64,000 nucleotides of DNA, taken from Pseudomonas arsenicoxydans. Lineage in GTDB: Bacteria > Pseudomonadota > Gammaproteobacteria > Pseudomonadales > Pseudomonadaceae. The position numbers and the translations under genes were made by a program. The stretch is from the NCBI RefSeq assembly GCF_006438915.1, contig NZ_RCZE01000012.1, positions 124,001-188,000 on the forward strand, written 5' to 3'. Shown in pieces: positions 26,070-35,978 of the stretch (the first letter of the stretch is position 1; every line of letters begins with the position of its first letter). Under the pieces are notes generated by a model. It had not been told where the DNA came from. It saw only the letters and a program-made list of their open reading frames with translations, and ran no database searches.

Positions 26070-26487
26070 TTATCCACAGGCCGGTCCACAGTTTCCGGGG
26101 GCAAGTGGAAAAGCTGGAAGCCGCTGTGTACAAGGCTTTGCGGGGCGTTTTGAAAGTTTTTAGCTTGACCCTCGAATGCTCGCGGTGTAGCGCAGGGCAT
26201 TTTGCACGATTGATCCTACAAAGCAGCGATGGCGCCAAGCCAGTAACTACGGCCCTCAGCCGAGTCTTTCCAGAGTTTAATCACAGACTTATCCACAGGC
26301 TGGCCCCGCCCGTTTTACCCCTCTTTTGTTCCCAATAAAAAGATTGACAACGTCGGTTCTCCCCCACGCAAATACGCCTGATCAAAAAATAACCATAGCG
26401 CTACAAGCCACGTATTCAAAGGCGCTCAGCCAGCTACTCCCACGTTATTCACAGCCAGTTCCACAGCAAACGGGGACAAGTCAAAAC
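26070..26487 (+). repeat. Diverged direct repeats built on DnaA-box-like 9-mers
   Basis: TTATCCACAGGCCGGTCCAC followed by a CGGGGGCAAGT block at 26070 is echoed at 26445 by TTATTCACAGCCAGTTCCAC and CGGGGACAAGT. About 30 of 42 positions agree. A shorter version, TTATCCACAGGCTGGCC, is at 26289. The 9-mer fits the DnaA box TTATNCACA. Neither dnaA nor dnaN is near, so this is not oriC as usually organised. Confidence 0.5.
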
Positions 26488-26631
26488 CGTGACAAAACAA
26501 CTATTTGCAGCGGCTTTATGTCGCGCTTTCAGAGCTTGTGAATATTGTTTTCCACAATTTCAAGAAAGCACACGACGCCCCCCCCTGAGCGAGTCGGTTG
26601 CCCCACAGGGAATGGTGATGAATTGGGAAAC

Positions 26632-26739
26632 AATCAGGAGGCGATTTATATCCGCCCTCCTGATTACATCCGGGATGACGAAGGCTTCGTGGGGGGATAT
26701 TCGCTGGCCGGCAATCGGTTCTTGAGAACCAGGCCAGCG
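26632..26739. other. Two strong hairpins of unknown role
   Basis: AATCAGGAGG (26632) pairs perfectly with CCTCCTGATT (26656). Downstream, CGCTGGCC (26702) pairs with GGCCAGCG (26732), and GGTTCTTGAGAACC is nested inside. No T-run follows on either strand, so these are not plain terminators; they could be part of an untranslated RNA or protein-binding sites. Confidence 0.45.
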
Positions 26740-26846
26740 AAACACTCAACCAGCTATGTCCGTCAAACTAACGGACTCACAAAACGGTAATAACGCTCGC
26801 CGGCATTAAAACACCGACAAGCGCCTCAGGTTTATGACGACATCAC

Positions 26847-27152
26847 TCAGAACAGTTTCTTAATTTCCTCTGTAAAACTGGAAGCTTTTTTCTCTGGGTT
26901 CTTTTTACACCGCTTTACATATTCAGGAAGAATTTCTGTTTTAAGTTTTTCTTTAGTGAAAGATCCCCCATTAGAATTGATATTTTCGTCGACTGAATAC
27001 CAAAGTGCGATTGTGGCTTGGGATAGCGGAGGCGTTACAAGGAACTCCTTGCACGTCATATCATCGGGATTAGCCGACGCGGCATAAACACCGCTGACGG
27101 ATGCGAGCATCACGCTAGCAAGGGCCATTTTGCAAAAAAACTTATGAGTCAT
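26847..27152 (-). CDS. Small periplasmic HdeA/HdeB-like protein
   Basis: A 101-residue exported protein. A Sec signal (M-A-L-A-S-V-M-L-A-S-V-S-G-V-Y-A) is followed by about 78 residues with exactly two cysteines in T-C-K-E-F-L and Y-V-K-R-C-K-K, and a lysine-rich tail. This layout matches HdeA/HdeB acid-stress chaperones, which unfold in acid and hold periplasmic proteins; the two cysteines would form their disulfide. ATG at 27152 is chosen because GGAG lies nine bases before it; a GTG ten codons upstream lacks a well-spaced site. The gene is AT-rich unlike its neighbours, which suggests transfer. The family call is moderate. Confidence 0.6.
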   Translation of the reverse strand: MTHKFFCKMALASVMLASVSGVYAASANPDDMTCKEFLVTPPLSQATIALWYSVDENINSNGGSFTKEKLKTEILPEYVKRCKKNPEKKASSFTEEIKKLF

Positions 27153-27471
27153 TTTAAGCGTCTCCACAGACTTGGATAACACCTCTCTATATAAGAGGCC
27201 ATATCATGCATTGATTTGCGCTAAAAATAGAACTTAAGTGTAGCGTCATTACAAGCACACGCCGGGTAAGTATAGACGCTTTCCCGCAGTGTCAAGTCTA
27301 TTTTTAGTACATAACTATGACACCTACAACAACCAATAGCTGTTGCAATCAAGATTGAGCTTACTAGATCAAATTAGAGCCAATTTATAATTTAACTTTC
27401 TAATATCAGATTTGCGCGAGCCAGTGCCTGAATATTTCGAACTCAACCAACGCTTCTCTTTCCACCATAAA
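27153..27471. other. AT-rich gene-free stretch upstream of the HdeA-like gene
   Basis: About 320 bases are clearly AT-richer than the chromosome around them. They must include the promoter of the HdeA-like gene. I see no gene and no clear operator. The AT-rich block together with the gene looks like a small acquired patch between core genes. Confidence 0.4.
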
Positions 27472-27502
27472 AAAGCCCCGGCGATTGCGCGCCGGGGCTT
27501 GT
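27472..27502 (-). terminator. Rho-independent terminator of the liv operon
   Basis: Reading the minus strand, AAGCCCCGGCG pairs with CGCCGGGGCTT and is followed by a T-run. It lies 16 bases after the livF stop at the end of the branched-chain amino acid transporter operon. Confidence 0.9.
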
Positions 27503-27518
27503 GCATAACAACGCAGAC

Positions 27519-28231
<713 letters not shown>

Positions 28232-28235
<4 letters not shown>

Positions 28236-29107
28236 AACACCACTTCCTCTTCATCAGCGCCCAGGTAGGCCGCAATCACTTTCGGGTCGTTGCGGATCGC
28301 ATCGGGGCCGCCCTCGGCGATGACGACGCCGTGGTCCAGCACCACGATGTGGTCGGAAATACTCATCACCATGCCCATGTCGTGTTCGATCAACACCACG
28401 GTCAGATCGTGCTCGTCGCGCAGCAGCCGGATCATCGCACTCAGCGCTTCGGTTTCCTGAGGGTTGAGGCCGGCGGCCGGTTCGTCCAGGCAGATAATCT
28501 GCGGACGGGTGCACATGGCCCGGGCGATTTCCAGACGGCGTTGTTGGCCGTAGGACAGTTCGCCGGCGAGACGGTTGGCGCAATCCACCAGGTCCACCAC
28601 TTCCAGCCAGTAGAAGGCATGGTCCAGCGCATCACTTTCAGCCTTGCGGTAGCCCTTGGTGTTGAGGATGCCCGCCAGCATGTTGCGGTTGACCCACATG
28701 TGTTGGGCCACCAGCAGGTTTTCCAGCACCGACATTTCCTTGAACAGGCGAATGTTCTGGAAGGTCCGCGCCAGCCCGGCACGGTTCACCAGGTGGGTGC
28801 CGCCGAACGCTTTGTAGAACAGCCGACTGGCGAAGGATTTAGGCGAGACGAAATCGGTCGGTTTGAACGATTCGCCCAACAGCTTGATGACGTTGGTTTT
28901 CTCGCCACGCACGTTGAGTTCGATTTTGCCGCCGGAGGCCTTGTAGAACCCGGTCAGGCAGTTGAACACCGTGGTCTTGCCGGCGCCGTTGGGGCCGATC
29001 AGGGCGAAGATCGAATTGCGCTTGACCTGCAGGCTGACATCATTCAACGCCTTGATGCCGCCAAAGTGCATCATCAGCTTCTCGACCGAGAGTACGACTT
29101 CGCTCAT
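28232..29107 (-). CDS. livG: Branched-chain amino acid ABC transporter ATPase LivG
   Basis: A 291-residue ABC ATPase (BraF). Walker A G-P-N-G-A-G-K-T-T is near 37, the signature L-S-Y-G-Q-Q-R-R-L-E near 185 and Walker B I-C-L-D-E-P-A near 208; the C-terminal extension is typical of LivG. It overlaps livM upstream and livF downstream by four bases each, showing tight coupling. Confidence 0.95.
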
Positions 29108-30387
29108 GGCGCTACTCCTTTACGCGGGGTCACACCGGTACGGCTGATCCGAATCAGGCCGCGCGGTCGCCAGATCATCATCAACACCATCAGGATGCCG
29201 AACAGCAGCACGCGGTATTCCGCGAAGCCACGCAGCAGCTCCGGGGCGACGGTCAGCACGAAGGCTGCAATCACCACGCCGATGGTCGAACCCATGCCGC
29301 CGAGTACCACGATGGCAAGGATCAGGGCCGATTCAAAGAAGGTAAACGAGGTCGGGTTGACGAAGCCTTGATAGGTGGCGAAAAACACGCCAGCCAGACC
29401 GGCCGTCGACGCGCCAATGGTGAACGCCGAGAGCTTCACCAGGACATGGTTCAGACCCATGGAGCGGCAGGCGATTTCGTCTTCACGCAAGGCTTCCCAG
29501 GCACGGCCAACCGGCATACGGGTCAAGCGATGCTTGATGTACAAAACCGCCAGCACGACCATGAACAACACCGCGTAAATGAAGTAGTACTTCACGTCGG
29601 GGTTGTAAGCGATGCCGAAGAACTCGTGGAACGGTATGCCACCGTCTTTCGCCCGTTTGCCGAACTCCAGACCGAAGAACGTTGGCAGCGGTGCCGGCAT
29701 GCCGTTCGGGCCACCGGTCAGCGACAGCCAGTTGTTGAGGATCAAGCGGATGATTTCACCGAAGCCCAGGGTCACGATCGCCAGGTAGTCACCGTGCAGA
29801 CGCAACACCGGGAAACCGAGGATGCAACCGGCTAGCCCGGCAGTGATTGCCGCCAGCGGCAGCACCGTCCAGAAGCCCAGGCCGAGGTACTGGTAACCGA
29901 GCGCCAGGCCATAGGCGCCGATGGCGTAGAACGCCACGTAACCCAGGTCGAGCAGGCCGGCCAGGCCAACCACGATGTTCAACCCCAGGCCGAGCAGCAC
30001 GTAGATCAACCCGAGGATAACCACGCCCAGCAGGTAGGAGTTGGAGAAAAACGGAAACACCACGGCAATGACGATCATCAGCGGGATGATCCAGCGCAGC
30101 CGGGATTTGTAATCGGGCGGCAGTACATGAACCCCGGAGCCGGTGGTTTCAAACCCTTCGAGAATTTTCAGACCCTTGGGTGTTTGCAGGAACAGGCTCA
30201 GGGCAAAACGGCCCGCCATGACGATGGCGACAATCCACGCCACGCGTGTGGGTTGCAGGTTGAAGCCATAGCCGTCGAGGACAATGCCGACAATCGGACC
30301 AAATACGATGAGCGCTACAAGGCCGGCAAGTATCGCGTCAACCAGGCTTCTTTTGAGATCAATGGTTTTTTTAGTGGTTGAAGACAT
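29104..30387 (-). CDS. livM: Branched-chain amino acid ABC transporter permease LivM
   Basis: A 427-residue permease (BraE) with an extra N-terminal segment of about 100 residues, as in E. coli and P. aeruginosa LivM. The membrane core has about ten helices with the EAA-like loop (G-R-A-W-E-A-L-R-E-D-E-I-A-C-R-S-M-G) near residue 310. It starts three bases after the livH stop. Confidence 0.95.
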   Translation of the reverse strand: MSSTTKKTIDLKRSLVDAILAGLVALIVFGPIVGIVLDGYGFNLQPTRVAWIVAIVMAGRFALSLFLQTPKGLKILEGFETTGSGVHVLPPDYKSRLRWIIPLMIVIAVVFPFFSNSYLLGVVILGLIYVLLGLGLNIVVGLAGLLDLGYVAFYAIGAYGLALGYQYLGLGFWTVLPLAAITAGLAGCILGFPVLRLHGDYLAIVTLGFGEIIRLILNNWLSLTGGPNGMPAPLPTFFGLEFGKRAKDGGIPFHEFFGIAYNPDVKYYFIYAVLFMVVLAVLYIKHRLTRMPVGRAWEALREDEIACRSMGLNHVLVKLSAFTIGASTAGLAGVFFATYQGFVNPTSFTFFESALILAIVVLGGMGSTIGVVIAAFVLTVAPELLRGFAEYRVLLFGILMVLMMIWRPRGLIRISRTGVTPRKGVAP

Positions 30388-30390
30388 CGC

Positions 30391-31305
30391 TTACACCTTC
30401 GACACAAGAGGACGGCCGAGCAGGCCTTGAGGCCGAAAGACCAGAACGAGAACGAGCAGCGAGAAGCTGAAAACGTCTTTGTAGTCGGAGTTGACCAGAC
30501 CAGAGAACAGCGACTCGGAAATACCGAGAATAATCCCGCCAAGCATCGCGCCCGGCAACGAGCCGATCCCGCCGAGTACCGCTGCGGTGAACGCTTTGAT
30601 GCCGATGACGAAACCTGCGTAGAAGTCGAACGTGCCGTAGTTCATGGTGATCAGCACGCCGGCCAGGGCCGCCATCGCTGCACCGATGATGAACACGTAG
30701 GAAATCACGCGGTCAGTGTTGATCCCCAGGATCGAGGCCATCTTGCGGTCTTGCTGGGTCGCGCGGCACATGCGGCCGAGCTTGGTGTACTTGATGACGT
30801 AGGTCAGCAGGCCCATCCCGACAAACGCGGCGACCAGAATGAAGATCTTGGTGTAGGTGAGCTGGACGAAGCCTGTGCCTACTTCAACGCGCCATGCACC
30901 GGTCAGCAGTGTCGGAACGCCTTGTTGACGGGCGCCCTGAGCAATCTGTGCATAGTTTTGCAGGATCAGGGAAATACCGATGGCGCTGATCAGCGGTGCC
31001 AGTCGGGTGGAGTTACGCAGCGGTTTGTAGGCGACGCGCTCGATGACCCAGCCATACACCGCCGTGACGATGATGGTGAAGACCAGTGTGCCGAGCATCA
31101 GCAGAGGGAAGGATTCAATACCGAAGTAAGCCAGCAGAGCCAGACTGATTGCCGCCAGGTAAGCAGAAATCATGTAAACCTCGCCATGGGCGAAGTTGAT
31201 CATGCCGATGATGCCATAGACCATTGTGTAGCCGATGGCGATCAGGCCATAGACCGACCCGAGGGTCAGGCCGTTGACCAGTTGCTGCAGGAAAATACCA
31301 TCCAT
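30391..31305 (-). CDS. livH: Branched-chain amino acid ABC transporter permease LivH
   Basis: A 304-residue permease (BraD) with about eight helices. Family marks are the N-terminal L-T-L-G-S-V-Y-G-L-I-A-I-G-Y-T-M-V-Y-G and the loop G-R-M-C-R-A-T-Q-Q-D-R-K-M-A. It follows braC after 170 bases that contain a stable hairpin, so it may be expressed at a lower level than the binding protein. Confidence 0.95.
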   Translation of the reverse strand: MDGIFLQQLVNGLTLGSVYGLIAIGYTMVYGIIGMINFAHGEVYMISAYLAAISLALLAYFGIESFPLLMLGTLVFTIIVTAVYGWVIERVAYKPLRNSTRLAPLISAIGISLILQNYAQIAQGARQQGVPTLLTGAWRVEVGTGFVQLTYTKIFILVAAFVGMGLLTYVIKYTKLGRMCRATQQDRKMASILGINTDRVISYVFIIGAAMAALAGVLITMNYGTFDFYAGFVIGIKAFTAAVLGGIGSLPGAMLGGIILGISESLFSGLVNSDYKDVFSFSLLVLVLVFRPQGLLGRPLVSKV

Positions 31306-31434
31306 AACGCAATCTCACGCATTTGAGAGACTGCACAGAAGCCGGGTGCGACGGACCGGGGTTCAGCCGCCGACGCAAACCGGTTGTGTGCAGCTCTACG
31401 AGAAAAGACAGGTACTGCACGGACATGTTCTATG

Positions 31435-31463
31435 AGTGCCCGGCGCACAAGGCGCCGGGCACT
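31435..31463 (-). promoter_or_regulatory. Hairpin between braC and livH
   Basis: AGTGCCCGGCGC pairs perfectly with GCGCCGGGCACT around a five-base loop, directly after the braC stop. No T-run follows. Such hairpins after a binding-protein gene commonly stabilise the upstream mRNA or thin out transcription into the permease genes; that role is inference here. Confidence 0.6.
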
Positions 31464-31475
31464 CAGCAGGTCATA

Positions 31476-32609
31476 TCACTTCTGTTTTTCCAGCTGGTGG
31501 TATTTGCCGTCCTTGTCCCACTCGTAAACCACGTAGTCGGAGACTTTCAGGTCGCCCTTGGCGTCCCAGGTCTTCTCGCCCATCACGGTTTTGACCGGGT
31601 GTGCTTTCAGCCATTTGGCAGCGTCTTCGCCCTTGTTGGACTTGGCGCCATTGAAGCCAGCGGCCAGAGCCTGGACTGTTGCGTAAGCATAGAGGGTGTA
31701 GCCTTCAGGCTCGGTGCCGGCCTTGCGGAAAGCGTCTACCACGGTCTTGCTGTCTGGCAGCAGGCGCGGGTCGGCGCCGAAGGTCATCAGCACGCCGTCA
31801 ACGTACTGCGCGCCACCGGCGGTGGTCACAAGTTCGTCGGTCACGATGCCGTCATCGGACATGAATTTCACGTCTTTCAGGCCTTCGGTACGCAGTTGTT
31901 TAACCAGTGGACCGGCTTCCGGGTGCAGACCGCCGAAGTAGACGACGTCAGCGCCAGCAGCGCGGATTTTGGTGACCAGGGCGCTGAAGTCTTTTTCGCC
32001 ACGGGTCAGGCCTTCGTAGATAACCGGAGTCACGCCACGCTTGATCAACTGAGCCTTGGTGGCATCTGCCAGACCTTGGCCGTAGGTGTCTTTATCGTGG
32101 ATGACCGCGACTTTCTTGCCCTTGAGCACGTCGACGATGTAGTCGCCGGCCACGATGCCTTGCTGGTCGTCACGCCCGCACATACGGAACATGGCGCTCA
32201 GGCCGCGCTCGGTAACGGCCGGGTTGGTTGAACCTGGAGTCATTACGATGATGCCTGCTTCGTCGTAGATCTCGGAGGCCGGAATCGTCGAGGAGGAGCA
32301 GAAGTGACCGACCACGCCGGCGACTTTCTGGTTGGTCAGGTCCTTGGCGACCGTCACAGCCTGTTTCGGTTCGCAGGCGTCATCGCCCTTGACCAGTACG
32401 ATTTTTTCCCCGTTAACGCCACCCGATGCGTTGACCGCGTCGGCTGCAGCCTGTGCACCCTTCATGTACTGCTCGCCAAATGCCGCGTTAGCGCCCGTCA
32501 TTGGACCCGCCACACCGATTTTCACATCAGCTTGAGCAAACGCAGAAACACCCAACGCAGTAGCCACTGCGAGGGCCAGAAAGCCTTTCTTGTAAAACGT
32601 CTGGGACAT
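31476..32609 (-). CDS. braC: Branched-chain amino acid-binding protein BraC/LivK
   Basis: A 377-residue periplasmic binding protein (Peripla_BP_6) for leucine, isoleucine and valine. The Sec signal (F-L-A-L-A-V-A-T-A-L-G-V-S-A-F-A-Q-A) is followed by D-V-K-I-G-V-A-G-P-M-T-G-A-N-A. The two cysteines in D-D-A-C-E-P and H-F-C-S-S-S match the disulfide of LivJ/LivK. ATG at 32609 is preferred because GGAG lies nine bases upstream; an in-frame TTG five codons earlier is unlikely. It is the first gene of the operon. Confidence 0.95.
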   Translation of the reverse strand: MSQTFYKKGFLALAVATALGVSAFAQADVKIGVAGPMTGANAAFGEQYMKGAQAAADAVNASGGVNGEKIVLVKGDDACEPKQAVTVAKDLTNQKVAGVVGHFCSSSTIPASEIYDEAGIIVMTPGSTNPAVTERGLSAMFRMCGRDDQQGIVAGDYIVDVLKGKKVAVIHDKDTYGQGLADATKAQLIKRGVTPVIYEGLTRGEKDFSALVTKIRAAGADVVYFGGLHPEAGPLVKQLRTEGLKDVKFMSDDGIVTDELVTTAGGAQYVDGVLMTFGADPRLLPDSKTVVDAFRKAGTEPEGYTLYAYATVQALAAGFNGAKSNKGEDAAKWLKAHPVKTVMGEKTWDAKGDLKVSDYVVYEWDKDGKYHQLEKQK

Positions 32610-32973
32610 GAGGTGGTGCTCCAAGGTTTTTTTTTAGTTGGCACTGCGATTTCACTGATTGCTCAGAGCAAGGGCCGTGCCATCGGTTTTTTATTCTGAA
32701 AAAAGTCGCTGCTTTATTGTTTTTTCGACTGTTTCGTTCCCATTTTCATTGGGCGTGCAACCGTCTAAACCGCGGAAGGTGAAACCATTTATTTTTAAAG
32801 GCGCAACCCGCATGCGCCATCATTGCAACCGCGGCGTTAAACGACGTGCAACCAGCCTGTAACAACGTGCGTCACCGAAGTGCACACTGCTGGTGCGGGA
32901 CTGCTACAACCCGCACCATTACAGGCTAGTCGCTGCGCCGAAAAGCGCCGCTTCCAGCAACAAATTTCAACAA
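32610..32973. other. Gene-free stretch between braC and amaA
   Basis: These 364 bases hold the braC promoter region (AT-rich, with runs of T and A near 32685-32730). Near the amaA end an inverted repeat pairs TGGTGCGGG (32891) with CCCGCACCA (32910). That hairpin may end the amaA transcript; it lacks a T-run. No gene is seen. Confidence 0.45.
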
Positions 32974-34257
32974 TCAGATGACGATCCGCAAGCACTGGCC
33001 TGCGTGATACAGCGAGAATCCAGCTTCATACAGACAGCTGCGCAACCCTACTCCCGCCAGGGGCTGCATCGGGGCGAACGGAATCGGTAGCGCTTGAGGA
33101 TTTCCGTTACACAAATAATCGGCAAAGGCTTTGCCGACGACTGTCCCCGTGGTCACGCCCCGGCCGTTGTAACCGGTGACTGCCACTAGACCGGGCGCCG
33201 GTTCGAACAGACGCATCAAATGATCGGGCGTAAACGCGATGCAACCGGTCCAGGTGCATTCCCATTCCACCGGTTTGAGGTAGGGGAAATAGTGCTGCTG
33301 AACGCGATCGGCCCAGGCTTTGAGGAACCAGGCCGGTTTCTGATTGCCATTACCCAGGCTTCCAAGCAGCAGACGCCCATCCTTGTCGCGACGAATGCTG
33401 CTGAGCACCTGACGAGTGTCCCAGGAACCCTGGCCACCGGGCAGAATCTGTTGCGCGGCGTCTTCGGTCAGCGGGACCGAAGCCACTTGGTAGTAGTAAC
33501 CGGGGAAAAAGTTCTTCCGCAGTTCGGTCCAGTCGCCTTCGGTGTAAGCGTTGGAAGCGATCACGACTTTCTCGGCCATGACCGAACCCTGAGCGGTTTG
33601 CACCGACCAGCGCTGGCCCTGACGTTCGAGTCGGGTCACCGGGGAATGGTCGAACAATTGCCCGCCAAGGCCGATGGCCGCTTTGGCCAGCCCGGTGGTA
33701 TACGCCATCGGATTGAGGGTGCCGGCACGTCGATCGAGCAACGCGGCGGCAATTTTTTTAGTGCCCGTCGCCTGCTCGCAGGCCTGGCCGGTCAACAGTT
33801 CGACCGGCGCCCCGCGACGTTTCCATTGTTCTTCACGACTGCGCAAATCCGCTTCGCCGCGGGCGTTGTGCGCCATGTGCAGCGTGCCTTCGCGGCGCAG
33901 CTGGCAATCAATGTTGTATTTATCCACAAGGCTGAACACCAGGGACGGCGCCGCGCCGAGCATGCGGTTGAGCTGGCTGCCCACCGCTTCGCCGAATCCG
34001 GCTTCGATGTCGTCCGGTGGAATCCACATACCGGCGTTGACCAGGCCGACATTGCGCCCCGAGCCACCATGGCCGGCGCGATGAGCTTCCAGCACACACA
34101 CCGATTTACCTTGTTCCAGCAGATGCACCGCTGCGGACAGACCGGTGAACCCGGCGCCGACGACGCAGACATCGACTGTCACTTCACCCTTGAGCGCCGC
34201 GTTGTCGGGCCTTTGCGGCGTCAGTTTTTCCCACAGACACTCTTCGCGTAACGGCAT
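32974..34257 (-). CDS. amaA: L-pipecolate oxidase AmaA (FAD-dependent)
   Basis: A 427-residue FAD-dependent amine oxidase of the DAO/OrdL family. The dinucleotide motif V-V-G-A-G-F-T-G-L-S-A-A is near residue 32, and G-Y-N-G-R-G-V near 375. In P. putida amaA oxidises L-pipecolate to piperideine-6-carboxylate in the lysine catabolic route, and amaB lies upstream with a divergent LysR gene, exactly as here. By sequence alone it could also be a gamma-glutamylputrescine oxidase-like enzyme; context decides. ATG at 34257 has GGAG eleven bases upstream. Confidence 0.82.
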   Translation of the reverse strand: MPLREECLWEKLTPQRPDNAALKGEVTVDVCVVGAGFTGLSAAVHLLEQGKSVCVLEAHRAGHGGSGRNVGLVNAGMWIPPDDIEAGFGEAVGSQLNRMLGAAPSLVFSLVDKYNIDCQLRREGTLHMAHNARGEADLRSREEQWKRRGAPVELLTGQACEQATGTKKIAAALLDRRAGTLNPMAYTTGLAKAAIGLGGQLFDHSPVTRLERQGQRWSVQTAQGSVMAEKVVIASNAYTEGDWTELRKNFFPGYYYQVASVPLTEDAAQQILPGGQGSWDTRQVLSSIRRDKDGRLLLGSLGNGNQKPAWFLKAWADRVQQHYFPYLKPVEWECTWTGCIAFTPDHLMRLFEPAPGLVAVTGYNGRGVTTGTVVGKAFADYLCNGNPQALPIPFAPMQPLAGVGLRSCLYEAGFSLYHAGQCLRIVI

Positions 34258-34313
34258 TGCCAGACTCCAACAGAAACCTAACCAACACACCATTCAAGTG
34301 TGGGAGGGAACTA

Positions 34314-34446
34314 TGTGGCGAGGGGGCTTGCCCCCGTTCGGCTGCGAAGCAGTCGTAAAACCATTGCATTCGGTGTACTTGATACACCGGGATCGCAGGT
34401 TTTAGGGCCGCTTCGCGACCCAACGGGGGCAAGCCCCCTCACCACA
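34314..34446. repeat. Second-type intergenic inverted repeat between amaA and amaB
   Basis: Arms TGTGGCGAGGGGGCTTGCCC and GGGGCAAGCCCCCTCACCAC enclose about 90 bases with a GGGCCGCTTCGCGACCC inner hairpin. A short piece of the first-type REP arm (GGCTCGCTCCCACAAG) follows at 34449. It interrupts what would otherwise be an amaB-amaA operon. Confidence 0.88.
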
Positions 34447-34487
34447 AGGGCTCGCTCCCACAAGGGGATTGCTTTTCGACTTGAGAG

Positions 34488-35978
34488 TTAGTCGAAGGTA
34501 ATCCCTTGAGCCAACGGCAATTCCAGCGAGTAGTTCACGGTATTGGTCTGGCGACGCATGTAGCCGCGCCATGCGTCAGAGCCCGATTCACGGCCACCGC
34601 CGGTTTCTTTCTCGCCACCAAACGCGCCACCGATTTCTGCGCCGCTCGGGCCGATGTTGACGTTGGCGATGCCGCAGTCGCTGCCGACCGCCGACATGAA
34701 TTGCTCGGCTTCACGCACGTCAGTGGTGAAGATGCACGACGACAGGCCTTGTGGCACGGCGTTGTTCAGGCGCAGGGCTTCGTCGAAATCCTTGTAACCG
34801 ATCACGTACAGAATCGGCGCGAACGTTTCGTGGCACACCACTTCGCTCTGCTCCGGCATTTCAACAATGGCCGGTGCGACGTAGTAAGCGTCAGGGAATT
34901 TGTCTTCCAGTTGACGCTTGCCGCCGAATACACGACCGCCTTCGCTCAAGGCCTGCTCCAGCGCATCCTGCATGTTTTCGAAACTTTGTTTATCGATCAG
35001 CGGGCCGATCAGATTACCTTCCAGCGGATGGCCGATGCGCACTTTGGAATACGCGGTTTTCAGGCGGGTGACGATCTCCTCCTTCACCGATTCGTGCGCA
35101 ATCAGACGACGCAGGGTCGTGCAACGCTGACCGGCGGTGCCGACGGCGCTGAACAGAATGGCCCGTACGGCCATGTCCAGGTCGGCGCTTGGGCCGAGGA
35201 TCATCGCGTTGTTGCCGCCCAATTCCAGAATGCTGCGAGCGAAACGCGCGGCGATTTTCGGTGCCACTTCGCGGCCCATGCGGGTGCTGCCGGTGGCGCT
35301 GATCAGCGCGACACGCGGGTCATCAACCAGCGCTTCGCCAGCGTCGCGGCCGCCGATGATCACTTGGCTCAGGTGCGGTGGTGCATCGCTGAAGTTTTTC
35401 AGGACGCGATCGAACAGCGCTTGGCAGGCCAGCGCTGTCAGTGGGGTTTTCTCGGACGGTTTCCAGATCACCGGGTTGCCGCAGACCAGCGCCAGCGTGG
35501 TGTTCCAGGCCCAAACCGCTACCGGGAAGTTGAACGCACTGATCACGCCGACGACGCCCAGTGGGTGCCAGGTTTCGCGCATGTGGTGGCCAGGACGCTC
35601 GGAAGCGATGGTCAAACCGTACAACTGACGGGACAGACCGACGGCGAAATCGCAGATGTCGATCATTTCCTGAACTTCGCCCAAGCCTTCCTGAGTGATC
35701 TTGCCCGCTTCCCAGGAGACCAGCTCACCGAGGTCGGCCTTATATTCTCGCAGGATGTCGCCCAATTGGCGCACCAGCTCGCCACGGCGCGGCGCCGGGA
35801 CCTTGCGCCACAATTCGAACGCATGATCGGCGCGACTGATGTGCTGCTCGACTTCAGCAGCGCCTTCCCAGTTCACGGCAGCAATCTGGCTGCCATCGAT
35901 CGGCGAATGCACCGGCACTTTGCCGTTCTGGTACAGGGCCGGGTTTACACCAAGACGATCGAGCAATGCGGCAACCAT
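34488..35978 (-). CDS. amaB: L-piperidine-6-carboxylate dehydrogenase AmaB (ALDH7 family)
   Basis: A 496-residue aldehyde dehydrogenase of the ALDH7 (antiquitin) group. It oxidises piperideine-6-carboxylate/alpha-aminoadipate semialdehyde to alpha-aminoadipate. The catalytic cysteine is in G-Q-R-C-T-T (about 299) and the general base in L-E-L-G-G-N-N-A (about 265). The tail G-G-E-K-E-T-G-G-G-R-E-S-G-S-D-A-W is typical of ALDH7. It pairs functionally with amaA downstream and is divergent from a LysR gene. Confidence 0.9.
   Translation of the reverse strand: MVAALLDRLGVNPALYQNGKVPVHSPIDGSQIAAVNWEGAAEVEQHISRADHAFELWRKVPAPRRGELVRQLGDILREYKADLGELVSWEAGKITQEGLGEVQEMIDICDFAVGLSRQLYGLTIASERPGHHMRETWHPLGVVGVISAFNFPVAVWAWNTTLALVCGNPVIWKPSEKTPLTALACQALFDRVLKNFSDAPPHLSQVIIGGRDAGEALVDDPRVALISATGSTRMGREVAPKIAARFARSILELGGNNAMILGPSADLDMAVRAILFSAVGTAGQRCTTLRRLIAHESVKEEIVTRLKTAYSKVRIGHPLEGNLIGPLIDKQSFENMQDALEQALSEGGRVFGGKRQLEDKFPDAYYVAPAIVEMPEQSEVVCHETFAPILYVIGYKDFDEALRLNNAVPQGLSSCIFTTDVREAEQFMSAVGSDCGIANVNIGPSGAEIGGAFGGEKETGGGRESGSDAWRGYMRRQTNTVNYSLELPLAQGITFD

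Larger units (their letters stand above)
25908..26846. other. Gene-free 0.94 kb stretch with DnaA-box-like sites and hairpins
   Basis: No convincing gene is found on either strand. It holds two perfect TTATCCACA sites (26070 and 26289) and one TTATTCACA (26445), all in the same direction. Two of these sit in a diverged copy of about 42 bases. Its right part has two strong hairpins (26632-26665 and 26702-26739). Base composition falls toward the right, where a low-GC gene begins. Confidence 0.55.

Noticed and set aside
26070..26453. Possible oriC
   Set aside because: DnaA-box-like sites are present, but dnaA, dnaN, rpmH and a clear AT-rich unwinding region are not; only three sites are seen.
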